DNA of 64,000 bases from assembly GCA_944390825.1 (NCBI GenBank), contig CALXRG010000013.1, positions 1 through 64,000 on the forward strand, read 5' to 3'. Source of the DNA: an uncultured Akkermansia sp. (GTDB lineage: Bacteria; Verrucomicrobiota; Verrucomicrobiia; Verrucomicrobiales; Akkermansiaceae). Below, piece after piece: positions 43,021 to 51,913 of this stretch (positions are counted from its first letter, which is position 1; each line of letters begins with the position of its first letter). The position numbers and the translations under genes are program-made. The notes beneath the pieces were generated by a model. The model was not told the origin of the DNA and searched no databases. It saw only the letters and a program-made list of their open reading frames with translations.

Positions 43021-43933
43021 GGCTTTCGCCCACCGCCAGGGTGGCCAGGCGGGCGGCTGTGGTGTTGAGTGTTTTGACTTGCTCGGGGGTGGGGGTGCTT
43101 CCGGGGGCCAGCCGCATTTGTGCGGTGAGTTGGGTGAGTGCTTCCCTTAGTTCGGTAAGGCGGAGTTTTTTGGAGGTGACCGGACTCAGCCCGCCCAGAA
43201 TTTCGTTGAAGTATTCCGGGGCATCGGGGTAGAAGATGATGCCGGCTTTCTGGGTGTCAAAGTTCGCACACAGTGCGGCTGTGGAGGCTTCGAGTGCCCG
43301 AATCCAGCCGCCGAGGGCAATGAGGTGCGCCAGGTCGGGATCCCGCAGGGCGGTCAGTTCGGCGTTGACATCGCCTTGGGTGGCGGAAAGAACTTCTTTG
43401 AACTTTTCGATTTGTCCTTTTTCTGCGTGTTCGAGGAGGCTTGCGGAGTGGGCATTCATCCGTTCGCCTACGCCCATGGCTTTGCCGTAGCGCATCAGGT
43501 CGAGCGCTATGGGTTTGATGTCATTCATGTGCCCGCTGCGTACGGCGATGAAGCCGTCTGCCAGCAGAAAGCCCATTTCGAGGGCCAGGGAGCCGGCATC
43601 GGTCGGGAGTTTTTCGGGCCGGTTGCGCAGGACGTAGTCTTCGGGGATGGGTGGCTGGGCATCCAGTTGTGAGAAGATTTTGCTGATGGAGGGGGCGGTG
43701 TATACGTTTATTCCGAGTTCCTGGTTGGAGTGTGATTCGTCCAGCATGGAGTCGTCCCGAAACATGGCCGGGATTTCTCCAGCCTGCCGCTCTTCCTGTT
43801 GCAGTATGTCCGGGGAAATGTCTTCAAGGTTCTCAGTGAGAATGTCATCTGCGTTGGGGGCGTCCTGCGCGGTGAGAGCCGGAATGCTCATGATAATCCC
43901 TGCTATGCAGATGGGAACAATGGCGTGTCGCAT
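43010..43933 (-). CDS. Secreted helical protein of unknown function
   Basis: A 307-residue protein with a signal peptide (MRHAIVPICIAGIIMSIPALTAQ). The first 90 mature residues are acidic and probably disordered. The rest is helical (ALEMGFLLADGFIAVRSG, DIKPIALDLMRYGKAMG, LAHLIALGGWIRALEASTAAL, ALTQLTAQMRLA). No family was recognised; it may be a periplasmic helical repeat domain. It is coupled to the ApaG-like gene by an 11-bp overlap. Confidence 0.65.
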   Translation of the reverse strand: MRHAIVPICIAGIIMSIPALTAQDAPNADDILTENLEDISPDILQQEERQAGEIPAMFRDDSMLDESHSNQELGINVYTAPSISKIFSQLDAQPPIPEDYVLRNRPEKLPTDAGSLALEMGFLLADGFIAVRSGHMNDIKPIALDLMRYGKAMGVGERMNAHSASLLEHAEKGQIEKFKEVLSATQGDVNAELTALRDPDLAHLIALGGWIRALEASTAALCANFDTQKAGIIFYPDAPEYFNEILGGLSPVTSKKLRLTELREALTQLTAQMRLAPGSTPTPEQVKTLNTTAARLATLAVGESHEH

Positions 43934-43970
43934 GATGTGTATTGAAAATGATTTTTCTTTGATATTTTAC

Positions 43971-43999
43971 TTGACTCTCCAGATAAGATACATTACCAT
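43971..43999 (+). promoter_or_regulatory. Promoter of the GT2 synthase gene
   Basis: TTGACT (43971-43976), 17 bp, TACCAT (43994-43999). The leader is about 95 nt. The gene on the other strand starts 37 bp away. Confidence 0.5.
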
Positions 44000-44100
44000 C
44001 CGGCCGAGTCAAGCTCTTAGTGTGTGTGCTTGGCATAAACGCGTCCCGCCCGTGCTGCCCGGTGGCTTGGGTTTGTTCCGTACGATAACTGCTTAAGGAT

Positions 44101-45627
44101 ATGTCTTATTATTGGTTCAATTTTGTCTGGCTGATTGCTTATTTCCTGGTGCTCGTTGGTCTTTCGGGCTACGGTTTGCACCGTTTGCTTATGGTGGTGC
44201 TGTATTTGAAGCACCGCAAGGATGTCCCGAAGCCTGCGGGGCAGTGGGATGAGTTGCCTGTGGTGACGATTCAGTTGCCGATGTTTAATGAGAAGTTTGT
44301 TGTTGAGGGGTTGCTGGAGAAGGTGACGGCTATTGATTACCCGAAGGATAAGCTTGAGATTCAGATTCTGGACGATTCGACGGATGATACGTATGATCTT
44401 TGTCTGCAGCAGGTGGAGCATTACCGCAGGCAGGGGTTCGATATTGTGTGTTTGCACCGCACGGATCGCACGGGGTTCAAGGCTGGGGCTTTGGAGGCGG
44501 CTGATGCAGTGGCCAAGGGTGAGTTCCTGTTGATTTTGGATGCGGATTTCCGACCTGAGCCGGATATTTTGAGGGTTACGATACCTTATTTCACGGACCC
44601 GAAGGTGGCGTTGGTGCAGACGCGCTGGAGTCACATCAACCGCAATCACAATCTGCTGACCCGGTTGCAGTCGATTTTCCTGGATGGTCACTTTGCTCTG
44701 GAGCAAACTGTTCGCAATCGCTCCGGCCGTTTCTTTACGTTTAATGGTACGGCCGGTGTCTGGCGCAAGTGCGCGATTACGGATGCCGGCGGTTGGGAGC
44801 ATGATACGATCACGGAGGATATGGATCTTTCTTACCGTGCTCAGATGAAGGGCTGGCGTTTCGTGTACCTGAATGATTATGTGACTCCCGCGGAGTTGCC
44901 GGAGGATATGGATGGGTTCAAGGCACAGCAGCACCGCTGGACCAAAGGTTGTATCCAGGTCTGCCAGAAGATGCTCTTTGATATTTGGCGCTCCCAGGCT
45001 CCGCTGAAGGCGAAGATGGAGGCGACGACTCATTTGACTTGCAATTATTCGTATCTCGCGCTGATTTTGCTGTGCTTCCTGGTGATGCCGATTTGCCTGG
45101 GGCTGGTGACGCCGACGGGTACTTGGGCGTGGGAGACGCCGCGTATGATGATGCTGACGGCGATTTTGTTCTTCTCGGCTACGGTGACGGTGTGCATGTT
45201 TTATGTGACGGCTGAGGCGGTGGTGCGTCCGAAGCGCTGGTGGATGGTGTTCCCGCTGATTATTCCGCTGTTGGCGCTGGGTGTTGGCATGGGTGTCAAT
45301 AATGCCAAGGCGGTGCTTGAGGCGGTGTTCGGGCAGCAGAGTGAGTTTGTGCGTACGCCGAAGTTTGGCGGGTCGAAGGAGGGGAGCTTGGCTGTGGAGA
45401 AGCGGGCGAAGGGGTACAAGGCGATCAAGTCGGTGCTGGTGCCTGTGCTGGAGCTGATGTTTGGTTTGTTCTTTGCCGGGGTGGAGATTGTGAATGTGTG
45501 TGTGGGTCATTGGCTTGGGTTTTTCCTGATGCTGCCGTTCCTCGGTTTCTTTTACACAAGCCTGTGTTCGTTCAAGCGTTTGTTCGATGGGTTGCGTCAG
45601 AGCAGGGAGGCTGACCAGTCTGCCTGA
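44101..45627 (+). CDS. Cellulose-synthase-like GT2 glycosyltransferase
   Basis: Processive family-2 transferase of 508 residues. It has an N-terminal helix, the catalytic domain (QLPMFNE, ILDDSTDD, ILDADFRPEP, TITEDMDLSYR, KAQQHRWTKG with the Q-x-x-R-W motif) and four to five C-terminal membrane helices. The motifs match the CslA/BcsA group that makes beta-linked polysaccharide from a nucleotide sugar and passes it across the inner membrane. The product is not known. No BcsB or PilZ domain gene is adjacent; ugd is 3 kb upstream. Confidence 0.88.
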   Translation: MSYYWFNFVWLIAYFLVLVGLSGYGLHRLLMVVLYLKHRKDVPKPAGQWDELPVVTIQLPMFNEKFVVEGLLEKVTAIDYPKDKLEIQILDDSTDDTYDLCLQQVEHYRRQGFDIVCLHRTDRTGFKAGALEAADAVAKGEFLLILDADFRPEPDILRVTIPYFTDPKVALVQTRWSHINRNHNLLTRLQSIFLDGHFALEQTVRNRSGRFFTFNGTAGVWRKCAITDAGGWEHDTITEDMDLSYRAQMKGWRFVYLNDYVTPAELPEDMDGFKAQQHRWTKGCIQVCQKMLFDIWRSQAPLKAKMEATTHLTCNYSYLALILLCFLVMPICLGLVTPTGTWAWETPRMMMLTAILFFSATVTVCMFYVTAEAVVRPKRWWMVFPLIIPLLALGVGMGVNNAKAVLEAVFGQQSEFVRTPKFGGSKEGSLAVEKRAKGYKAIKSVLVPVLELMFGLFFAGVEIVNVCVGHWLGFFLMLPFLGFFYTSLCSFKRLFDGLRQSREADQSA

Positions 45628-45718
45628 CCGGGGGGGGCTTGCTTGTTTGCGCTTGGTTTGGGTTCCTGCCGTCAATAAGTCGTTGGTTGTTTTTATTGAT
45701 TTGCTTTCGTCGGTTCGT

Positions 45719-46483
45719 ATGGCTAGGGGGTGCTCACTGATGGCTTTTGTGCTGACGGGTATGGCCGGTTTGCTGCTGTCTGCCTGTTCTTCCGGTTCGA
45801 ATCCCTACCATGTGAAGGATGTGCCGCCGCGTGCCGTGGTGCGGAATGGTGTGGCTGTGACGCTGGGCGATCAGAAGTTGGCGGTGTTTCGCGATGGCAA
45901 GGTCGTGCGTAAGTATGATGTGAGTACGTCGAAGTTTGGCATGGGGTCCAGCCACGGCAGTAACCGTACGCCCCTCGGGGTGCATGCGGTGTCCAGTAAG
46001 ACGGGTGAGGGGCAGCCCCAGGGAATGGTGTTCAAGTCATGCCGGCCGACGGGTGAGGTGGTGGCGGTTGATGCGGCGGGTCGTGATCCGATTGTGACGC
46101 GTGTGATTCAGCTGGCCGGCCTTGAGGCTTCCAACGGTTCTTCGCACAGTCGCCGTATTTATATTCACGGTACGCCGGAGGAGCGCAAGATCGGTACGCC
46201 GGCTTCATATGGTTGTATCCGCATGCGCAGCCGCGATATTGTGGATTTGTACCGGCTTGTGCAGCGGGGTACTCCTGTGGCGATTGAGAGTTGTACCTTG
46301 GGTACGTACCTGAAGGCTGAGGAGAATGAGGCGATGCGCAGTATTCTTATTCCGGATAAGGTGGTGGCTCAGCTGCCGAAGGATACGGGGTACCGGGTCA
46401 GTGGCAAGCGGTATTCCAAGCGCCGCTCGTATAACCGGCGCTCGTCTTACAGCCGCCGCCGGTACAGAAGTGCGAGCCGCTGA
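45719..46483 (+). CDS. L,D-transpeptidase lipoprotein with Arg/Ser tail
   Basis: A 254-residue protein. The signal ends in the lipobox LLSAC. The YkuD domain has VSTSKFGMGSSHGSNRTPLG and the active-site motif IHGTPEERKIGTPASYGCIRM, with catalytic Cys in Y-G-C-I-R. The last 25 residues (KRYSKRRSYNRRSSYSRRRY) are Arg, Ser and Tyr repeats. Starts at 45719 or 45740 are both possible. It follows the GT2 gene on the same strand by 91 bp. Confidence 0.88.
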   Translation: MARGCSLMAFVLTGMAGLLLSACSSGSNPYHVKDVPPRAVVRNGVAVTLGDQKLAVFRDGKVVRKYDVSTSKFGMGSSHGSNRTPLGVHAVSSKTGEGQPQGMVFKSCRPTGEVVAVDAAGRDPIVTRVIQLAGLEASNGSSHSRRIYIHGTPEERKIGTPASYGCIRMRSRDIVDLYRLVQRGTPVAIESCTLGTYLKAEENEAMRSILIPDKVVAQLPKDTGYRVSGKRYSKRRSYNRRSSYSRRRYRSASR

Positions 46484-46494
46484 GCCTATTTGCC

Positions 46495-46523
46495 TTGACG
46501 CGCCCGCTCGGGCGTGCTAGAGT
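46495..46523 (+). promoter_or_regulatory. Promoter of ribH-nusB
   Basis: TTGACG (46495-46500), 17 bp, TAGAGT (46518-46523). The leader is about 20 nt, without a Shine-Dalgarno. Confidence 0.6.
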
Positions 46524-46549
46524 AACGCCGCTGTATCAGCGCTCCTACT

Positions 46550-47086
46550 ATGTCTACCGAACTTCCAGAGAGGCGCCAGGCTAAGAATGCCAAGGGTTTG
46601 ATCACGATTGTTTGTGCTACCTACAATGAGAAGTATACCGATGCGCTTCTCCGGAATTGCTTGGAGGAGTTGTCGGAGTGTGCGCCTGGGGTGCGGACGC
46701 GGGTGGTGCGCGTGCCGGGTGCTTTTGAGGTGCCGGTGATGGTGAAGCGTTCGATATGCGGGCCGGATGTGGCGGAGCACCGCAGGCCGGATGTGGTGGT
46801 GGCACTGGGGGTGATTTTGCGCGGGAGTACGGCGCATGCGGATTTGATCGGCACGAGCATTACGCACCAGCTGTTGGCGATTGCCTGTGATACGATGGTG
46901 CCGGTGATTCACGAGGTGCTGTTGCTTGATAATGAGGAACAGGCTTTTGCGCGTTGTGTTGCCTCGGCTTTGAACCGTGGCCGTGAGGCTGCCCGTGCGG
47001 CTTTGGCTATGCTTGAGCTGGTGGCTGTCCCGAACAATAAATCAATTGCGGTTACCGCTGCCGGCGGTTTGCCTTTCCGGGATTGA
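46550..47086 (+). CDS. ribH: 6,7-dimethyl-8-ribityllumazine synthase
   Basis: Penultimate step of riboflavin synthesis. The 178-residue protein has VVRVPGAFEVPVMVKRSI, VVALGVILRGSTAHADLI, the catalytic His in STAHAD, and LLLDNEEQAFARC. Active-site residues are intact. The nusB gene follows after 60 bp, a common ribH-nusB pairing in bacteria. Confidence 0.95.
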   Translation: MSTELPERRQAKNAKGLITIVCATYNEKYTDALLRNCLEELSECAPGVRTRVVRVPGAFEVPVMVKRSICGPDVAEHRRPDVVVALGVILRGSTAHADLIGTSITHQLLAIACDTMVPVIHEVLLLDNEEQAFARCVASALNRGREAARAALAMLELVAVPNNKSIAVTAAGGLPFRD

Positions 47087-47146
47087 TGACTTTGGCGACA
47101 GGGTTTCCCGGTGGTGTGAATAATGACTTTTCCTGACTGAATACAC

Positions 47147-48031
47147 ATGATATCCCCTACTCAGATTCGCAAGGCTTCGCTTACTCTGCTGTATGCTTTG
47201 ATGGAGAATGGCACGACGGTAGACGCGTTTGATTTTGATACGTACTGGGAGATTGGTTTGGAGCCGCAGCGGGATCGCTTGCATGTGGCTCAGGCTAAGG
47301 CAGTGCTGCATTGTTTGCGCCAGCAGGGGGATTCGCTGCGTTTGCTGCGTGAGCGCGTGACGAGGGCGCAGGATGCTTTGCATGGTGATGGTACGGCGGC
47401 GAGGCTTTCCGCGCAGTTGTCGGGGTACTTGGATTATTCGGATCGGCTTGATGCTTCGCTGCGCGGGTTGCAGTATTGTTTGGCGGATAAGCGGCGGGAT
47501 GGTACGGGGCAGCTTGCTTTGTGCAGCCGTGATGTGATGGTGCTGGCCGCGACGCTGGTGGAGCTGAGCGATGAGCTTGTGACTGCGTTTGCTGATTGGC
47601 CTGCTTACCGCGCGGTGCTTGCTCCGGTCGAGCCTGTGGTGAGCCGGCGTGTGCGTGCTTTGCGTGAGTGTGCGGCGCTGCGTTCTCCTGCGGCGTTGCT
47701 GGGGAATCCTCAGTATGCTGCCATGGTGCGGCTGGATGAGGTAGTGCGTGAGTTGCCCGGGGAGGTTGACCGCTATGTGCGTGCGGTTCTGGCCGGACAG
47801 GAGGCGTATGAGGCGCAGATGGCGCCTGTGCTGGAGCATTATTCGATGGAGCGTTTGTCTGTTGTGGACAGGTGTATTCTTTATATTGCGCTCCATGAGT
47901 TGAGCTGTGGGTTGAAGGTGCAGATTGTTGTTGCTGAGGCTACGGATTTGGCGCATGCTTACTCCGGCAGCAAGAGTGCGCGTTTTATTCATGGTGTTAT
48001 CGGAGCGGTTGCTGCGAAGGGGGCTTCGTGA
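47147..48031 (+). CDS. nusB: Transcription antitermination factor NusB, extended
   Basis: Binds boxA RNA with NusE in rRNA antitermination. The 294-residue protein is about twice the usual 140. The N-terminal helix (IRKASLTLLYALMENG) and C-terminal bundle (MERLSVVDRCILYIALHELSC, VVAEATDLAHAYSGSKSARFIHGVIGAVAA) are typical NusB. Between them about 130 extra residues form predicted helices (QLSGYLDYSDRLDASLRGLQ, VMVLAATLVELSDELVTA). The extension is in frame with no break. Function of the insertion is unknown. Confidence 0.85.
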   Translation: MISPTQIRKASLTLLYALMENGTTVDAFDFDTYWEIGLEPQRDRLHVAQAKAVLHCLRQQGDSLRLLRERVTRAQDALHGDGTAARLSAQLSGYLDYSDRLDASLRGLQYCLADKRRDGTGQLALCSRDVMVLAATLVELSDELVTAFADWPAYRAVLAPVEPVVSRRVRALRECAALRSPAALLGNPQYAAMVRLDEVVRELPGEVDRYVRAVLAGQEAYEAQMAPVLEHYSMERLSVVDRCILYIALHELSCGLKVQIVVAEATDLAHAYSGSKSARFIHGVIGAVAAKGAS

Positions 48032-48148
48032 TGGGCTGCGTTCGGGTGGTTGACGTTGGCTTTATCCTTTTTTTGTTTTCGCGGTTGGTTGGGCTTTTCG
48101 CTGTTGCTCTTTTTTTCTTTGTTACCTGATTGATTGTTTTGTTTTTGC

Positions 48149-48997
48149 ATGGCTAATTTTTTTACACGCCTGATTGATAAGTTTCTTGGTGAGCCCGAGA
48201 TTGATTGGGATGAGATGGAGGCTGATCTTATCGCGGCGGATATCGGTGCCAAGCGTGTGATCCCGATGATTGAGGAGCTTATCGAACGCGATGAGCAGGA
48301 TGCGTGCGATATCGCCAATTTTATCCGGGAGCGTTTGCGGGCGGCGTTCCCTGCGAAGCTTCCGGTGCTTCCGGTGCCGCAGGCGGGGCGTCCGTGTGTG
48401 CTGCTGATGGTGGGTGTGAATGGTACGGGTAAGACGACTACCAGTGCGAAGCTGGCGTACCGTTTGCAGAAGCAGGGGTACAAGGTGCTTTTGGCTGCGG
48501 CGGATACGTTCCGTGCGGCTGCTGTGGAGCAGCTCGAGAGTTGGGCAGGGAGTCTTGGGGTGCCGCTGTATAAGGGGCGTCCGAATCAGGATCCGGCTTC
48601 GGTTTGCTATGAGGCGCATACGAAGGCGATCAGCGAGGGGTTCGATTATGTGATTTGTGATACGGCGGGCCGTTTGCATACGCGCCATAATTTGATGGAG
48701 GAGCTCGCGAAGATCCGTCGCTCGCTTGCGAAGCAGGATGCGGGGGCTCCCCACGCTTGCTATCTTGTGGTGGATGCTACTACGGGGGCGAATGCGCTGA
48801 TGCAGGCGCGTGAGTTCCATAAGGCTGCTCCGCTTGATGCTGTGGTGATCACGAAGATGGATGGCTCGGGTAAGGGCGGTGTGGCGGTGGCTATTCAGGA
48901 TGAGTTGGGGATTTCCCCAATTTTCCTGGGTTTGGGGGAGGGCCGGGATGATCTGAGGCCTTTCGATGTCGGGGAGTACGTTAATACGATTCTTTGA
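48149..48997 (+). CDS. ftsY: Signal recognition particle receptor FtsY
   Basis: SRP receptor GTPase of 282 residues. A short N domain ([24 protein letters not shown]) is followed by the G domain: [66 protein letters not shown] and the C-terminal [18 protein letters not shown]. It lacks the long acidic A domain of E. coli FtsY, as in many bacteria. The ATG at 48149 gives a normal start. rlmN follows after 9 bp. Confidence 0.96.
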   Translation: MANFFTRLIDKFLGEPEIDWDEMEADLIAADIGAKRVIPMIEELIERDEQDACDIANFIRERLRAAFPAKLPVLPVPQAGRPCVLLMVGVNGTGKTTTSAKLAYRLQKQGYKVLLAAADTFRAAAVEQLESWAGSLGVPLYKGRPNQDPASVCYEAHTKAISEGFDYVICDTAGRLHTRHNLMEELAKIRRSLAKQDAGAPHACYLVVDATTGANALMQAREFHKAAPLDAVVITKMDGSGKGGVAVAIQDELGISPIFLGLGEGRDDLRPFDVGEYVNTIL

Positions 48998-49006
48998 GTT
49001 GGGTTC

Positions 49007-50074
49007 ATGGGTGCTGCGTTGGATTCTTTGCTTGAGTACGATCGCGCTGCTTTGGTGGAGCTGCTCGGTTCGCTGGGGCATAAGGCGTTCCGGGCGACGC
49101 AGGTGATGGAGTGGGTATGGCGGCATCGCGTGGCGGATTTTTCGGCGATGACTAATTTGCCTCCGGGGTTGCGTGGGGAGCTGGCGGCACGTTTTACGTT
49201 GCGGCCGCTGGAGGTGGTGGAGGTGTCGGAGAGTGCTGTGGGGTCGACCCGGAAGTTTTTGTCGCGTTTGCAGGATGGTCATTTTGTGGAGTCTGTTATT
49301 ATTCCGGCGGCGGTTGGTCGCGGGGGAGCGCACAGCAGCCGTATGACGTTGTGTGTGTCGTCGCAGGTGGGGTGTAAGTTCGGTTGCCGGTTTTGTGCGA
49401 GCGGTTTGCTGGGGTTTACCCGCAATTTGACGGCTTCTGAGATTGTTGCGCAGATTGTTGCGGCGGAGGAGATCGCCGGTGAGCGTGTGGATAATTTGGT
49501 TTTTATGGGGATGGGGGAGCCTTTGGATAATGTGGATAATCTTTTGCGGGCGCTTACGGTGATACTTGATCAGCAGGCGCTCGGTATTGGGGCCCGCCAT
49601 ATCACGGTGTCTACTTCCGGTAATGTGCCGGGGTTGCGGCGCCTTGCTGCTTTCGGCAGGCCTTTGCGGCTTGCTGTGTCGCTCCACGGTGCGGATGATG
49701 CAGTGAGGTCCCGTGTGATGCCGGTCAACCGCAAGTGGCCTTTGGGTGAGTTGCTGCCGGCGTTGCGTGAGTGGTCCCGCACCGGTAAGCATATGATTAC
49801 GCTGGAGTATATTCTTATCCGTGATGTGAATGCTATGCTCCCGGAGGCTTATAAGCTTGCAGCTGTCGCCCGTGATCTTGACGCGAAGGTGAATCTTATT
49901 CCTTATAATACGGTTGAGGGGTTGCCTTGGGTGCGTCCTTCGGAGGAGGAGTGCCGCGCTTTTTGCCGCGTGCTTGTCCGCGAGCATGTTCCTGTGACGA
50001 TGCGCTATGAGAAGGGGCATGATATTAATGCTGCCTGCGGTCAGTTGCGGTTGCGCCGTGAGTCGCGGTTGTGA
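49007..50074 (+). CDS. rlmN: 23S rRNA/tRNA adenine-C2 methyltransferase
   Basis: Radical-SAM enzyme that methylates A2503 of 23S rRNA and A37 of some tRNAs. The 355-residue protein has the N-terminal RlmN domain (GHKAFRATQVMEWVW), the 4Fe-4S motif CKFGCRFC, NLVFMGMGEPLDN, HITVSTSGNVPGLRRLA, LAVSLHGADDAVR, and the C-terminal Cys in DINAACGQLR used for the protein-bound methyl. Complete. It is in a likely operon with ftsY. Confidence 0.96.
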   Translation: MGAALDSLLEYDRAALVELLGSLGHKAFRATQVMEWVWRHRVADFSAMTNLPPGLRGELAARFTLRPLEVVEVSESAVGSTRKFLSRLQDGHFVESVIIPAAVGRGGAHSSRMTLCVSSQVGCKFGCRFCASGLLGFTRNLTASEIVAQIVAAEEIAGERVDNLVFMGMGEPLDNVDNLLRALTVILDQQALGIGARHITVSTSGNVPGLRRLAAFGRPLRLAVSLHGADDAVRSRVMPVNRKWPLGELLPALREWSRTGKHMITLEYILIRDVNAMLPEAYKLAAVARDLDAKVNLIPYNTVEGLPWVRPSEEECRAFCRVLVREHVPVTMRYEKGHDINAACGQLRLRRESRL

Positions 50075-50394
50075 GTTGGGGCGGTTTGGGGATGGAGGTG
50101 TCGCGTTTGTTGGGAGGTGGTGTTTGCCGGAGTTTGTGTGTTTCCGGGGGTGGAATGCTATGCGTTGGGGTGTATGCCACAAAAAAGATGTCCTGGTGTG
50201 GTGAGGTGGTAGGGTGGTTTTTTTCTATCAATTTTTGATGTTTGGATGAGGCTTGGGATGTGCTGAATTCCCCCGTGCTGTCAGGGAAATTGCAGGAGAA
50301 GCGCAGTGTTGTGCTTTTGTAATTGTTTATGCAATTGGCATTTTCGGCTGGTGTTTTCCGGGCTTCCTGGTGAAAATAAATTGTCGCAAAATGC
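50075..50394. other. Intergenic region, no gene supported
   Basis: About 320 bp. The first half is strongly G/T-biased on the plus strand, then it becomes AT-rich. An open frame from 50253 joins the next gene but lacks features of a coding start. No RNA gene or clear terminator was recognised; a T run at 50219-50226 lacks a good stem. Confidence 0.45.
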
Positions 50395-50423
50395 TTGACA
50401 ATAAGGGGAGATGTACCTACACT
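50395..50423 (+). promoter_or_regulatory. Promoter of the lysozyme-like secreted protein, short leader
   Basis: TTGACA (50395-50400), 17 bp, TACACT (50418-50423), nine bases before the ATG at 50433; a leader of about 3 nt. Confidence 0.65.
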
Positions 50424-50432
50424 GCGCGCGCC

Positions 50433-50837
50433 ATGAAGTACTTAACGACCATTTTGACAGCTACGCTGCTGATTTGCCAGACGCTGGTGGCCGATACGGT
50501 GACCGACCTGAGGCCGACCATCAAGGAGGCGGCCGCAGTGAATGATGTGGACCCCGTCCTCATGGAAGCGATTATTCGCCTGGAGTCCGGCCATGCTCAG
50601 TCTAAGGCCGCCCGTACCAAGAACAACCTGGCGGGTATTATGGGCCGCCGGGGCCAGCGCCGCTATGAGACGAAGGAGGCTTGTGTGCACCACTTGGGAG
50701 AAATCCTCGGCAAGTACAAGGCCAAGGGGCGTGTGACTGTTGAGCAGATCGGCCGCTATTATTGTGAGAGCCGTGGTCCGTGGGTGCGCGGCGTCCATGC
50801 CCAGATGAAGCGCATTCGCGACGGCGTTTACGATTAA
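50433..50837 (+). CDS. Secreted lysozyme-like (transglycosylase-type) protein
   Basis: A 134-residue exported protein with signal peptide MKYLTTILTATLLICQTLVA. DVDPVLMEAIIRLESGHAQS has the helix-Glu-Ser pattern of SLT-type lytic transglycosylases (I-x-x-E-S), and KNNLAGIMGRRGQRRYETKE matches the N-N-L-A-G/F-G region of glucosaminidase-like domains. A role in peptidoglycan cleavage is likely. The promoter decides the start at 50433. Confidence 0.75.
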   Translation: MKYLTTILTATLLICQTLVADTVTDLRPTIKEAAAVNDVDPVLMEAIIRLESGHAQSKAARTKNNLAGIMGRRGQRRYETKEACVHHLGEILGKYKAKGRVTVEQIGRYYCESRGPWVRGVHAQMKRIRDGVYD

Positions 50838-50861
50838 GGCGTTTTTTTGCTTTTGTGTCAG

Positions 50862-50894
50862 GCGCATGTGATGGTTGATCACATGCGTTTTTTG
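50862..50894 (+). terminator. Terminator of the lysozyme-like gene
   Basis: CGCATGTGAT and ATCACATGCG pair around GGTTG, followed by six T. Confidence 0.92.
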
Positions 50895-51012
50895 TTGTGT
50901 GTGCGGGTGCGGTGACGGATGGGGCTGTGGTTGACCGGGGCGGTGCGGCTGTGTTTCTGGCCGGGCGGGGCGGTGTTCGCGTTGGATTGTGAGGGGTGTT
51001 CAAACAAAAGGT

Positions 51013-51041
51013 TTGCCAGTTGTCTGCTGTTTGCGTATAAT
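51013..51041 (+). promoter_or_regulatory. Promoter of the 220-residue lipoprotein, short leader
   Basis: TTGCCA (51013-51018), 17 bp, TATAAT (51036-51041), nine bases before the ATG at 51051. Confidence 0.7.
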
Positions 51042-51050
51042 GGCTTGCGG

Positions 51051-51713
51051 ATGAAGTATTTCTTTGCCTTTGCTTTGTTGCTTTGCGCCTGCGAACCTGT
51101 GCGTACGGTGTACGATGAGCACGGCGTTGAGGTGAAGGAGCGTGAGCCGGGTAAGGAGACTGACTTGATGTCGCGTTATGAGGAACGCATTGATGCCAGT
51201 TTCCAGCGCAAGAAGAATGCGGATGGTGTGCCGCAGGCTGTTTCTTCCCGTGTGAGTTCGTTTCAGAAGGATCTTGATGCGGCGCGTGGTACGGATGAAC
51301 GTTTTTCCACGCGGGCTTTTAGTGATGTGCGCGAGAATGATGCTCTCAGTACCCGTTTCAAGGGGGCCAAGGAGTTCAGCGGGAGTAAAAGTTATGCAGG
51401 TGTCAGGGAGAGTTCTTACGATGTGACGCGCCAGCCTGATTTTCTTAATGAGCACCGGGGTCTTGCGCATGAAAGTTATCGCGAGGATCAGTCGACCCGC
51501 TCCCCGGCCGAGGGCAGTGTGTTGCGTGGCCGTGATGATGTTTTCGAAACTAATGCCAGTGATTATAACCGCGATATGCAGAGCGGTTATTTTGAAAGCC
51601 GCCGGCAAAAGACCAGTCAGCCGGTCATCCGCGATTATAAGGATTTTTATAATAAGGAGGTGTACAGCACCCGTTCTATTCTGGGCCGGGATCAGAGTGA
51701 CACGCAGAAATAA
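51051..51713 (+). CDS. Charged lipoprotein of unknown function
   Basis: A 220-residue predicted lipoprotein; MKYFFAFALLLCAC ends in the lipobox. The mature part is hydrophilic, rich in Arg, Asp, Glu and Ser, with few hydrophobic positions (for example TRFKGAKEFSGSKSYAG, RESSYDVTRQ, SDYNRDMQSGYFESRR), and is probably largely disordered or extended. No family was recognised. The start at 51051 is fixed by signal and promoter although the frame is open from 50919. Confidence 0.65.
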   Translation: MKYFFAFALLLCACEPVRTVYDEHGVEVKEREPGKETDLMSRYEERIDASFQRKKNADGVPQAVSSRVSSFQKDLDAARGTDERFSTRAFSDVRENDALSTRFKGAKEFSGSKSYAGVRESSYDVTRQPDFLNEHRGLAHESYREDQSTRSPAEGSVLRGRDDVFETNASDYNRDMQSGYFESRRQKTSQPVIRDYKDFYNKEVYSTRSILGRDQSDTQK

Positions 51714-51871
51714 TCGCGCCTGTTTTGAGCGTTGCTTTTCCTTGCAGGGCGGTGCTGTGGTGTGACTGTGATGTGGCTGTGTGGCTGCATGGGGGGCTGA
51801 GGTGTTGCCCGGTGAGCGGCAGCGGCTGGCGGGGAGGGCCCGCCGGGGCGCGATTCAGTATGGCTTCCCGC

Positions 51872-51900
51872 TTGCCAGAAAGCCCGCTATCTGCTACAAT
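51872..51900 (+). promoter_or_regulatory. Promoter of the hexose-6-phosphate mutarotase gene
   Basis: TTGCCA (51872-51877), 17 bp, TACAAT (51895-51900). It overlaps an in-frame ATG at 51899, so the real start should be the ATG at 51914, with a leader of about 7 nt. Confidence 0.65.
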
Positions 51901-51913
51901 GCCCGCGCAGGAT

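Noticed and set aside
45797..45812. GGTTCGAATCC T-loop-like sequence in the L,D-transpeptidase gene
   Set aside because: No acceptor, D or anticodon arms fit around it, and it lies in the codons just after the lipobox.
48122..50182. 686-residue minus-strand frame across ftsY and rlmN
   Set aside because: It is Arg/His-rich, without domains, and overlaps two certain genes. High GC lowers stop-codon frequency in this frame.
50253..50432. N-terminal extension of the lysozyme-like protein
   Set aside because: The promoter at 50395-50423 lies within it, and MKYLTTIL at 50433 is a normal signal peptide start.
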